This document shows, in pieces, positions 21,441 through 31,557 of a stretch of DNA of 64,000 nt (the stretch's first letter is position 1; every line of letters begins with the position of its first letter). This DNA is from Anastrepha obliqua (taxonomy: Eukaryota; Arthropoda; Insecta; Diptera; Tephritidae): the NCBI RefSeq assembly GCF_027943255.1, contig NC_072897.1:42134044-42198043 (forward strand). Direction: 5' to 3'. The position numbers and the translations under genes were made by a program. The notes under the pieces are model-generated. The model made no database searches and had not been told where the DNA came from. It saw only the letters and a program-made list of their open reading frames with translations.

Positions 21441-21908
21441 TAATGTTAACTCATTCTCTATATCCATACAAAATATCTATCAAACAAATAAAATTAAAAT
21501 TTTCTTTTGAAAAATGCAACCATTCAATCAGTATTTTCTTATGACGTTATCACGTTAAACTATCGTCAGTAAACCGACTTTACAGACAACCTCTTTTTCA
21601 ATTGACAATCGCCCACGTGCTTTTTGGTTATGTTCAAGTGTTATCAATATATTTTTCTTATACATTTAGGAATTTTCATTGGAATTAATTAATGTAAGTT
21701 TTCATCAAATTTAGTGGATTTATTTTTTCGGTTCATATGCGATAAGCTACGATACACCATGAGTGAAAAAATGGTACAAAAAAAATGAAAAAACAAAAGA
21801 AATTGTTAAAGGATGCAAAAAAAAAGCACGAAAAATGCGTAACTTTGATGAAAAAATTAATAGTCTTATCATGCAAATTGTCAACAATATTCAGAAGAAA
21901 AGAGATGA
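21441..21908. other. Unassigned DNA before the CACAC-ended transposon
   Basis: Contains GACGTTATCACGT at 21543-21555, the exact inverse of a 13-mer at 17288-17300. Otherwise AT-rich with no coding or element end recognised. It may be Helitron 5' non-coding sequence. Confidence 0.4.
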
Positions 21909-22314
21909 CACACTTCGCCTGAAATAGAAACAGGTTCACCTAAAATGCCAATAAAAACTGAAAGCGGCGATTTGTTGTCCATTTATAGTACTTTAAAAAT
22001 CCGGTTGAATTAAAATCCTAGCTGATCCTTTTTTCGAGATAAGTGGATTTTAGCATTTTCGAAAGTTTTTTCATAATTAAGCGATATCTTTCCTCATCAT
22101 CTAACGAGATAATATCCTGGCGCGTTTTTTTATGTGGTATCCCCTGTAGGCCTAATCCACTTCAAAATTACTAACTTCTCACTATAAAATTAATGTAGGA
22201 ATGAAATTAATAATAACTTGGGCATGTAAATGCTGTGAAGAAAAAGTAACAACCGCTTTTTTTAAAAGGCGGGAATATGAAGAATCATTTATTAAATTTA
22301 TTTTGAATCTTCCC

Positions 22315-23659
22315 CTACATTAAATACAAACCCAGACCATCGTTGTTTAATAATGACATGCCCTCTTTCAAGTGATCAAGAATAATATGCAGTTTTAGAG
22401 TCTGAGATGTTCCTGTACTTTCTAGATATTTGCGAAGTTGTTTTAAGTTCTCATCTAAATCGGTAATATTTGCACGTTGCGTGGAGAAACAGTCATGTAC
22501 AATTTTATTCATTGTCCTAAAAGCAGCGACGTATGGCTGTAATTTCAGAGAACCAACATGCTGGTTAATTTCAGGATCAAGTAGTTTATCCGATTCTTGC
22601 AGAAGTTTTCGGCAGGCATTACCCTCGAAAATTTCACCCTGATAATTTTTTGCTACTAACTTCAATTTTGATGGCCAAAGCAACACTTCTAATGAAATTG
22701 GTCATTTTATTCATTTGATTTTGAGATGCTCCAGTAGTCGATTGGAGTGTGTCTAACCCTTCAGTATTAAAAACAAATTCGTTTTCAATTTTTTTATTCA
22801 AAGTTACCCTCATTTTAGACCCTGTTGTATTTAATAAAATATCACCATCGTTCGTACTTGCTTCGGACCTTTTTCGTTAAATCGATGTTACAACTTGGTT
22901 TTGTTGCTTTTCTGGTAGTTTTTCTACTAAACTCAAGGCGTTTTCACGAGCACGAGATGAAGCAGGACCTGCGCCACAAGAATGACGCACACCTTGGCCA
23001 ATTTTTTGAAAACATTTACTGCAAATGTTCATGGACGTTCTCTTTTCAGCAGTACTATGTCCAGAGGGAAGTTGAGCATTTGAAGCAGCTCCATAAAGAC
23101 CACAACTTTCATCTATTATAGTATGAAAAATGCGTACATGACCATTGCCCTTAACTATTTTAGAGTGTCCTTTGTATCGTGCCGTTAGACATATAAAACA
23201 ATTACAATTCTGGTTCTTGTTTCTTTTGCTAACTTCATGTCCTCGTAGTTAGGCATTGTTGGAAGTGGCCTCTTTGCATTACCCTTCTCTCGTTCCATTA
23301 TAGTTATAGTTAGTACTATAAATGCTAATGGGAAATTTAGAATTGGACTCGTCAAAATTATCGTTGACATGCTTTTTAATTAAACCAGCCAGATTTTCAG
23401 TAATTAAAAATTCTGATCTTTGACAGTTGCCAAAAACGATTTTTTTACCACATGTTGAGTTGAAAGAATATTTTTTTCCATGATCTTGCAGACCATAAAT
23501 AACGAAATTTCTGAAGAGATTACTTGTTACTGATGAACAAGGTACAAATGAATATGAGCGGCTATGAAAAGAATAGGCTTCTATTTTCTGTTGCCGGAGT
23601 GCCCGGTATACAATGCGCTGCATAGCCGTGATAATAATAATAGCATCGCCAAGATACAT
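22315..23659 (-). pseudogene. Transposase-like pseudogene of the CACAC-ended element
   Basis: The minus strand carries three readable blocks in different frames. The N-terminal block (23659-23279) reads MYLGDAIIIITAMQRI and FVIYGLQDHGKKYSF. A Cys-rich middle (about 23230-22885) reads NCNCFICLTARYKGHSK and then ICSKCFQKIGQGVRHSCG, probably zinc-binding. The C-terminal block (22686-22315) reads MLLWPSKLKLVAKNY to KLHIILDHLKEGM and DGLGLYL, a phrase like one in several eukaryotic transposases just before a catalytic Glu, but it stops there. Stops near 22880 and 22690 and the frame changes make it non-functional. I do not recognise the exact family. The piggyBac-like element inserted just upstream of the N-terminal block. 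Confidence 0.55.
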
Positions 23660-23669
23660 TATCGCTTAA

Positions 23670-24354
23670 CCAGTTAACTGTGGCGCTCCCATTTAAAAGT
23701 GCGCACAGTTTTGTGTCACCAGAATTGAGCTATGACGAGTATATTCGTCAATCACAGAGTAAGTTGCGCTGGTAAGATATTGGATAAAACAGATGGATTA
23801 ATTTTATAATATTAAAATTTTATTTTCTTTGCTTCTTTGGTTAACATAAGCATTGTAATATATGTACATATTAAACTAAAAACGCAATAAATTCAATTAA
23901 ATATTATACATATAAAAGTAAGAATTCAAATTCTTGCTGTGGAGTGATACTCAGCGAAACAGGGTATTATACATAATGCGACTTTGCAAATCGGGATTCC
24001 TTCCTGATTTTTGACTTTTGCCTTTGCCCCTTTTAGGTTAACATCTAAAAAACGTTAATAAATAAAACATAAATAAATTCATTTGCGAACTGGTGAACTT
24101 TTTCAACCAGTGCATACGGGGAAGCATGACATCATCTCAAACTGTTTATATTTTCTATTTGTTTGTTTTATTCCGGCATAGCCTCAAAATATTCTAAACA
24201 TCTTGAAATTTGAGAATATGTGTTGTTTTTCTCAAAAATTGTAATTTAAATAGCCAATGGTCACTAATTTATACGCATGACGAGTATACTCGTCAATACA
24301 CAAAATTTTGCCACTTATCCATGACGAGTATACTCGTCAATCACAGTTAACTGG
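23670..24354. mobile_element. piggyBac-like non-autonomous element with palindromic subterminal motifs
   Basis: Perfect 13-bp terminal inverted repeats, CCAGTTAACTGTG (23670-23682) and CACAGTTAACTGG (24342-24354), are flanked on both sides by TTAA (23666-23669 and 24355-24358), the target duplication of piggyBac. The 685-bp interior has no transposase. The perfect 18-bp palindrome TGACGAGTATACTCGTCA occurs at 24278-24295 and 24322-24339 near the right end, and once with one change at 23733-23750 near the left end. It is inserted in the CACAC-ended transposon. Confidence 0.85.
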
Positions 24355-24684
24355 TTAATTATTAAAATATTTTCGAAAATGCTAAAATCCACTTATCTCG
24401 AAAAAAGGATCAGCTAGGATTTTAATTCAAGCGGATTTTTAATGTACTATTAATGGACAACAAATCGCCGCTTTCAGTTTTTATTGGCATTTTAGGTCAA
24501 CCCGTTTCTACTTCAGGCGAAGTGTGATGATTTAAGAAAATCACAACAAAATAAAATAATCCTGACCATGTGCACTTGGGCTTTTAAACACATATGCATC
24601 GAAAATATAATCCACAAAACTGAAAAAAAACATGTTTTAAAATCTCAGAATACCATAATTACAATCATGTTTATTACAGTACAA

Positions 24685-27600
24685 ATGCCAAGACAATCAT
24701 GTTTTCATATTGGTCGTTCGACAAATAATAATAGGCGCATGAATAACGCGACATCAGAAGAACGTCAAGAACAAAATGAAGCAAATCGGCAACGAATGGC
24801 ACGGTCCAGATCAAATCGACCAAGAGACATCAATTGGAACAGAGCTGCTTTTGCATACGATCACACAGTTAACTACAGTGACCATATCTTTGTTCAAATT
24901 GGCCTAATGAATCAAATGTGTCAACATTGCCATGCTAAGAAATTTAAAAACGAAACTGTTGGAATGTGTTGTTTGAGCGGCAAAGTAAAATTGCGAGCGT
25001 TAAATGTACCACCTGAGCCATTGTTTACATTATTATCCGGAAAAACAGCACAATCTCAACATTTCCTGAAAAAAAATTAGGAACTATAATACATGTTTCT
25101 ATATGACTTCATTTGGTGCAACGAAGATTATTAGAGATAATTTTATGCCAACTTTTAAGGTAAATTCATCATTTGATATCAATGACTTTTTGATCAATGA
25201 CAATCATTTTGATGACTTTTTACCAAACAGATACAAGCCCAAGTTTACCATAAAATTGGCTCTCTTATACCATTCAATGATGATAAATGTCAATTTTTGC
25301 AAATATATTTTATGGTGCAATCAGTTTCTGAAACCCATAGATCGTATGATGCTTTACAATACCCATTAATGTTCCCATATGGTGATGACGGTTATCATTT
25401 CAACTACAGAATGTTAAATCCATCAACTGGCGAGCGATTTTAATATTTTTTTTATTGACTCTAGCTAATATATTTCGTTCGTTTAACACGTCAAGAAACA
25501 ACTAAAAAAGTCAGCGCAATAAGTTTTTATTCGTATCGTTTAATGGTCCGTGACGACGATGAGAATACGATTTTGAAATGTCGACAACTATTACATCAGT
25601 ACTTGGTAGACATGTATGCCAAAATCGAAACAGAACGATTAAATTATTTGAGATTCAATCAAAGTAAATTCCGTTCTGAAGAATACATTCATCTGCATGA
25701 TGCCATTCAAAATGATGGTAGCGCTAATAACGTTGGACAAGTGGTTATATTACCTTCGTCTTATATAGGTAGCCCGAGACACATGCATGAATATGCACAA
25801 GATGGAATGACATATGTGCGCCGTTATGGTCGTCCCGATTTCTTCATTACATTTACATGTAATCCGCAGTGGAATGATATAAAAGGCAATTTATTCTTGC
25901 ATCAATCATCACGCGATCGTCATGATATAACAGCACGTGTGTTTCGGCAAAAACTCAAATCATTTATGGATTTTATTGTGAAACATAAAATTTTCGGTGC
26001 AGTACGTTGTTGGATGTATTCGACTGAGTGGCAGAAGCGACGGTCTGCCTCATGCGCACATATTAATATGGTTAGAAGAAAATATAAGAACTAACCAACT
26101 AATTTCGGCAGAATTACCTGACCCAAGAGTTGGTCCGGAATTATCACATATTGTAAGGAAGAATATGATGCATGGGCCATGTGGCAATTTGAATACTGCC
26201 GCACCATGCATGATTGATGGTAAATGCTCCAAAAGTTATCCAAGGAATTTGACTGCTGAAACGATAACAGGCAATGACGGATATCCATTGTACCGACGAC
26301 GTTCGAAAGATGATAACGGATTTACAACAAAGCACAGACTTAGAGGTGAAGAAATCGAAATTGACAACCGATGGATCGTGCCTTATTCGCCTATATTATC
26401 GAAAACTTATAAAGCCCACATAAACGTTGAATATTGTAATTCCGTTAAATCGATCAAATACATTTGCAAGAACATTCATAAAGGTAGCGATATGGCTGTT
26501 TTTGGAGCGGTAGCTGAAAACAGCAATGATGAAATTACACAATACCAAATGGGCAGGTATATAAGTAGCAATGAAGCAGCATGGTGAATTTTTTCATTTC
26601 CTATTCACGACAGTTGGGTATGGTTTTACATTTTGCCGTTCATCTTGAAAATGGCCAACGCGTTTATTTCACGGAAAATAATGCAGCGCAAAGAGCGACT
26701 CAACCACCTGCAACAACGTTAACTGCTTTTTTCAATTTATGTCGGTCAGATGATTTTGCGAGAACTTTGTTATATTCTGAAGCTCCAAAATACTACACTT
26801 GGAATCACGCATCGAAAAGTTTTCAAAGACGGAAGCAAGGAACACCGGTTGAAACTCATCACAATGTTTTTGCCAGCGATGCAATAGGCCGTATTTATAC
26901 AATTCATCCAACTAATGCAGAATGCTTTTATTTGCGATTACTATTGATTAATGTCCGTGGCCCATTATCATTTCAAAACATACGTACAGTAAATGGTCAA
27001 ATCTGCACTACATTTCGCGAAGCATGTATGAAATTGCATTTGCTTGAGGATGACACACATTGGAATGATACTTTAACAGATTCAGCTGCATCATCCACAC
27101 CATTCCAAATTCGTACGTTATTTGCAATAATTATATCAACACGTTTTCCAGCAAGTCCTGGTGAGTTGCGGAATAACCATAAGAACAGCATGACGGAAGA
27201 TATATTATACCGCATACGTATTGCAACTGGAAATCATAATTTGGATTATACATCAAATATGTACAATGAAGAGCTAATCTTGGTAGAGGACCTGTGTTTG
27301 TCAATTGCTAATAAAGCGTTGACATAACTTGGTATGATGGCACCAAATCGAAATATTCACGACATTTTCAACAAAGAGTTGGAACGAGAACAACAATACG
27401 ACAGAAATGCATTGAGCGCATACCTACAAGCAAATGAACCATTTTTAAATACTGAACAAAAGCGTGTATACGATACAATCGTGCATGCCGTTAACACTGG
27501 AAGTGGTGGCTTTTATTTTCTTGATGCTCCCGGTGGAACTGGCAAGATATTTGTTATGTCATTGATTTTGGCCAATATACGAGCAAACGGATTTATTGCA

Positions 27601-28433
27601 TTAGCCATTGCTTCATCGGGTATTGCAGCTATTGTACATTAGTAGAAGGTGGACGTACCGCACATTCCGCGCTCAAATTACCGTTAAAGTAACAAGTTAA
27701 TGAAGAACCAACATGCAATATTTCCAAAAGAAGTGGAATGGCAAGGGTACTCCAACAATGTAAAATCATCATTTGGGATGAGTGTACAATGGCGCACAAA
27801 AAATCGTTAGAGGCACTTAATCGTACATTGAAAGACTTGCGTGAAAATCAACGTTTATTTGGAAACGCATTGATTTTATTAACTGGTGATTTTAGACAAA
27901 CGTTACCCATTATACCGCGATCAACCCCAGCTGATGAACTGAATGCGTGCTTGAAAGCATCTAATTTGTGGCGATATGTGACGAAATTAACACTAAACAC
28001 AAATGTTCGCGTCAACTCCTAAATGATTCAAGTGCTGAAGTTTTTTCAAAGCAATTGTTACAAATTGGCAATGGACGAATTCCTATTGATAATAATGACT
28101 TATTTAAATTTCCAGATCATTTTTGTCAAATAGCAAAATCAAAGGCCGATATGGTGCAAAAGGTTTTTCCCGACATAACACAAAATTACAAGAATCACAA
28201 TTAGCTAAGTGAACGAGATATATTAGCTGGTACGAATAAAGATGTTAACGAGATAAATGCAGATATCTTGGATGAAATACCTGGTGATACTGTTGTATAC
28301 CGGTCTGTTGACACAATTATCGACCAAGATCAAGTAGTTAACTATCCAACCGAATTTTTGAATTCATTGGATATATCTGGATTTCCGCCACATTATTTGC
28401 AATTAAAAGTTGGTGCAGCCATTATTATGTATT
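24685..28433 (+). pseudogene. Helitron Rep-helicase pseudogene
   Basis: Helitron transposases join a HUH-type Rep nuclease to a Pif1 helicase for rolling-circle transposition. From MPRQSCFHIGRS (24685) the N-terminal region reads HCHAKKFKNETVGMCC. The Helitron N domain (25543-26094) has RPDFFITFTCNPQW. The HUH motif LPHAHIL is at 26045-26065. The tyrosine motif reads YICKNIHKG, so the second catalytic Tyr appears as Asn (26471-26473). The Pif1 part has Walker A DAPGGTGKI (usual Thr is Ile, 27547-27549), Walker B IIWDEC and GDFRQTLPII. Frameshifts or stops lie near 25078, 25368-25540, 26040, 26585, 27330, 27642, 28020 and 28203. It ends about 28433 after LQLKVGAAIIMY, before the last helicase motifs. 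Confidence 0.88.
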
Positions 28434-28889
28434 ACCTTGAACGTTGGCATGAAGTTATTGGTAAAATTTTTCCAGCACCAAAAGATGTCATTTGAAAACA
28501 TGAATTATATGTGGACATTTTTTCAAGAAAATGTTTGGAATCGGGTGATGTTCCCGATAACGAACTTTTCCTGCAGCGCAACACATGCCTGGTGTTTCAG
28601 TTTTGAATTTTAATGCTTGACAAAATCCGTAAATTTTATCCATACTTCCAATGACAACGTATTTGTGAGATGAATAATCAAGTTGTGGATTATATTGAAA
28701 TGCTGCACCATTCAAATTTACAGAATTGATATTTATTGGCCGATTTTGAGAACGTGTCCTAGTACGATCTCTTTGTTGGCTTAATCTATAAGCATGATTT
28801 TCCTCACTTTCATTTTGTCGGTGATTTTGCACATTTCTATTGTGACGTGTTTTACGTCCGATGTTAGCATGTCTTCTACCTCTTGGCAT
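28433..28889 (-). pseudogene. Second Helitron Rep, N-terminal fragment
   Basis: On the minus strand MPRGRRHANIGRKTRH starts at 28889, equivalent to the start of the plus-strand Helitron protein. NGAAFQYNPQLDYSSHKYV and ALKFKTETPGMCCAAGKVR follow. After a frameshift near 28530 it reads TYNSCFQMTSFGA and then NNFMPTFKV, each matching a phrase in the plus-strand copy (25103-25165). It breaks at about 28433, where the plus-strand helicase also breaks. HUH and helicase domains are absent. Confidence 0.85.
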
Positions 28890-30034
28890 TTCTTTTATCG
28901 AATCAAAGTGGTCTTCTTTATGTCACTCTGAGCTCTTGATTGCTACTTTTCTTGTTTTTAAACTGGAATTCAAATTAACATACTGTTAGCGCCATCTTTT
29001 TTTTTGAGCACGCGTTGAAATGAAAGTTACACAGAACAGAAATGGGAAATGATCATCAAAAATAATATATATTTTTGAAATTTTTCTTGAAAATATTTAC
29101 GGAAAGTGTGAAAACAATCTCTTTTCTTAAATATCTTAAGTAAAAACTTCTAAAATATTAATTATTTTTGCCGATTTTTGTTGTGTGTATTTTTCACACC
29201 ATTTATTCACTGTTTCACTTGTTATCAATCATTTGCAAAATTAATATATATTTGGTAAATTTTTCGTGAAAATATCGTTGGAAAATGTGAAAACAATCTC
29301 TTCTCTTAAATATTTCTGACGCACTTTTTTTGTCTCTTTGGTTGATGCCTGGAAACTGCTTCACTTGAACACTTTACCAAATAAAACACTTTCTTGTTAG
29401 TTTTAACACTTACTTTCACTATGCACTATTACTGATAACCTTTGGTAATCTTCTAAGGAAACGGCCTTGCCTAAGTACTTTTTTAGCGACGACCTGTTCA
29501 GGTTCGTTGAGCTAATGGTTTTGCTTCGGTTATCCCGAAGTGTGGGTGTAAAGAAGAAGTATTTAAGCAAAGTGTTAAGTTGGTCACAGCAGCATTGTGT
29601 TACGATTAATTATTGCAGGCGGTCAGACAGCTGTGCCTGCTAATTTGTATGTTTCTATTCTATGCGAATGCAGGCGTGCAGCCACTGCTGTATGAATATA
29701 TGTATATGTATGTATGTTTGCATTCCATTGAAATGTATGTAATCGAATGAAAATTTAGGCATAAATACTGCTGCGTTAACTTGTACATATGTGAGTAAAA
29801 TGTACGCTCCATGCAACCGTTTACAATAACAACCACACGCGTAAAAAGAACGCTGCCTCGTGTATACTGTGTGTTGACGAAGAAGTAAAGGAGATTTTAA
29901 CCAAACATAGTTACAAACCTTCTCCACATGTGTCTCTTCAATGTGGCAAAGTTTGGTTCAAATCGGTTGAGCCATTCTCCGTAAAGTTCATCACAACGCG
30001 AAAAACGGCTGAATTTTTATATGTAATATATAGA
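28434..30034 (-). mobile_element. Truncated Helitron, 5' half, minus strand
   Basis: On the minus strand it starts with TC after an A at 30034 (TCTATATATTACATATAAAA), the Helitron pattern, then a 1.1-kb non-coding leader, then the Rep N-terminus. The leader has a diverged duplication (about 29045-29160 and 29240-29330) sharing GTGAAAACAATCTCTT. It inserted at A/T into the Gypsy-A LTR copy. The 3' part and CTAG end are missing. Confidence 0.75.
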
Positions 30035-30319
30035 TACGTAAGCATTTATTTTGTTAACCTCTTCCAAGAATTATTTCTAAATTGTTTCTTTAAATATATT
30101 ATACGCTTCAATTGCACAAATATTAACATTCTACCTGTGTGGAGTTGCCTGATCTCCCATCGGGCGCGTCCCAGGTGGTGGATGGGGAGCCCTGGCATCA
30201 CAAGAGTGGCCTTCCCTGATGGGGTGTGTTCAACACTCGTGTGATGACTCAAAGTTGGCATAGAATCAGGGTGCCATCCGCGAACCAAACTGGCTAGGGA
30301 GGAGTCCCGAAAAAAACCA

Positions 30320-31557
30320 ATGGTAATGGAAAACAATGGTAATATTACTCCAGGTGGAGTCCACACAAGTGGCAATCCACCCGCTTCGGCGGCAGGGGCA
30401 TGGATTCTGGAGGCCCCAACCATTACCCAAGTCTCTCAGCTCTACGAGCGAGAGCGCATCCTGGAGGAGACGGGGGTTGCTATCGCAATCTCCTCTCCTT
30501 CAGAGTCTGAAAAACGTTTCTCTGCTTCTGAGGGCGTGAGTTGTGAGGTCTCTTCGGCGGCTGCACGACCTTCCAAAGAAGCAGGGAAATCGAAGAGCGC
30601 GGCAAGGAGGAAGAGAAGAAAGCGGCGGGCGAAGCTCATGCGGGAGAAATCCTCATGTGGCTCTGCCGGCCCTTCTGCGTCTGTGTCTTCCAAACGGCCT
30701 CGGTCAGCGGAAGTGACACCCACGGAAGCTACCGAGTCTTCGGTGGGCACAGGCACTCCCAAGTTGTCTCGCTCTCGAGGCAAGCGGAGAAAGACGGCGG
30801 CTGAAAGCAGCACACCTCCCTGCCCTGCGGTACGAGCGCGGTCTTGGCGCTAGTCAATGTGGCGGGAAAAGGTTCTGCTGAGCCACGTCCCTATCGGCGC
30901 CTCGACAAAATGTCCAGCACAGCTGTCTGCCCGGCGAAATCTTCGTCAGTGGAGGATCGGGAGCTGGACCTTCGCCCAAGCACATCCAAGGGTGCGGCCA
31001 AGCCATCCTATAGCGAGAAGGCTGCCGGCCCACGACCTGTGGCTGTGATTGGAAAACTGGGGCCTGAACATCAGCTGACGGATGCAGAAATCGAATACTG
31101 CAAAAGTCAACTGATGCGTCAGGTTATTGCCTCCGGTCCGGAAGCCAATGCGAGGGGCTATGAGACAAAGGACGGCACCATAAAGGTGACGTGCGGGTCT
31201 CTGGCCAACTTCGAGTGGATCAGGACCGTGGTCAATAACGTGCCCCCCATGGGGACCACTCGCTTCGCTGTCTACAGCGAGGAGAGTGTACCCCTCAGGA
31301 AGGCCATCTGCTGGATTCCGGATCCAGACCTGTCTACGGCGGATGTCCTATCCTGTCTACGTGCCCAGAATCCGGGCATCAACACGAGGCTTTGACGAGT
31401 CGTCTCGTACACCAAGAGCAAAAACCGGGAAGGGAAGGAAGGGGCTACTCTTGTGGTGCGAGTGGACGAGGCCAGTGTTGATGTCATGGGCTCACGGTAC
31501 GGGAATCGGCTGAGTCTCTTCTTTGGGATGGTCAGCTTCCATGTCTTTCCCAGATGA
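30320..31557 (+). pseudogene. LOA-like LINE ORF1 (DUF4780-like)
   Basis: The RNA-binding ORF1 protein, read in two frames. The first (30320-30853) is Ser/Ala-rich with a very basic stretch, ARRKRRKRRAKLMRE. The second (30844-31557) reads LGPEHQLTDAEIEYCK, DGTIKVTCGSLANFEWIRTV and FAVYSEESVPLRKAICWIPD, which looks like the DUF4780 domain found in ORF1 of LOA/Jockey-type LINEs. The frame change near 30850 is a frameshift. An in-frame TGA at 31393-31395 probably replaces a Trp codon; beyond it the domain continues as RVVSYTKSK and VVRVDEASVDVM to the real stop at 31555-31557, overlapping the ORF2 start. Confidence 0.75.

Larger units (their letters stand above)
21909..24526 (-). mobile_element. 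CACAC-ended DNA transposon, possibly CMC/Chapaev-like
   Basis: Terminal inverted repeats of about 160 bp (21909-22070 and 24366-24526) start CACACTTCGCCTGAA and contain GATCCTTTTTTCGAGATAAG. The 4-bp sequence ATGA flanks both ends (21905-21908 and 24527-24530). CAC termini with a 4-bp duplication fit the CACTA-Mirage-Chapaev group, but the protein could not be matched from memory. Without the piggyBac-like element inside it (23670-24354 plus one TTAA) it is about 1.93 kb. It lies between a Helitron-like left end and the Rep-helicase gene. Confidence 0.75.

Noticed and set aside
20460..21544. Three overlapping open frames of 308-350 residues
   Set aside because: They are readings of the TATGT repeat; a 5-nt unit without stops is open in all three frames and gives the same MLCYV repeat.
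22825..23121. Plus-strand 98-residue open frame
   Set aside because: The opposite strand carries the transposase-like Cys-rich block, so this is an antisense shadow.
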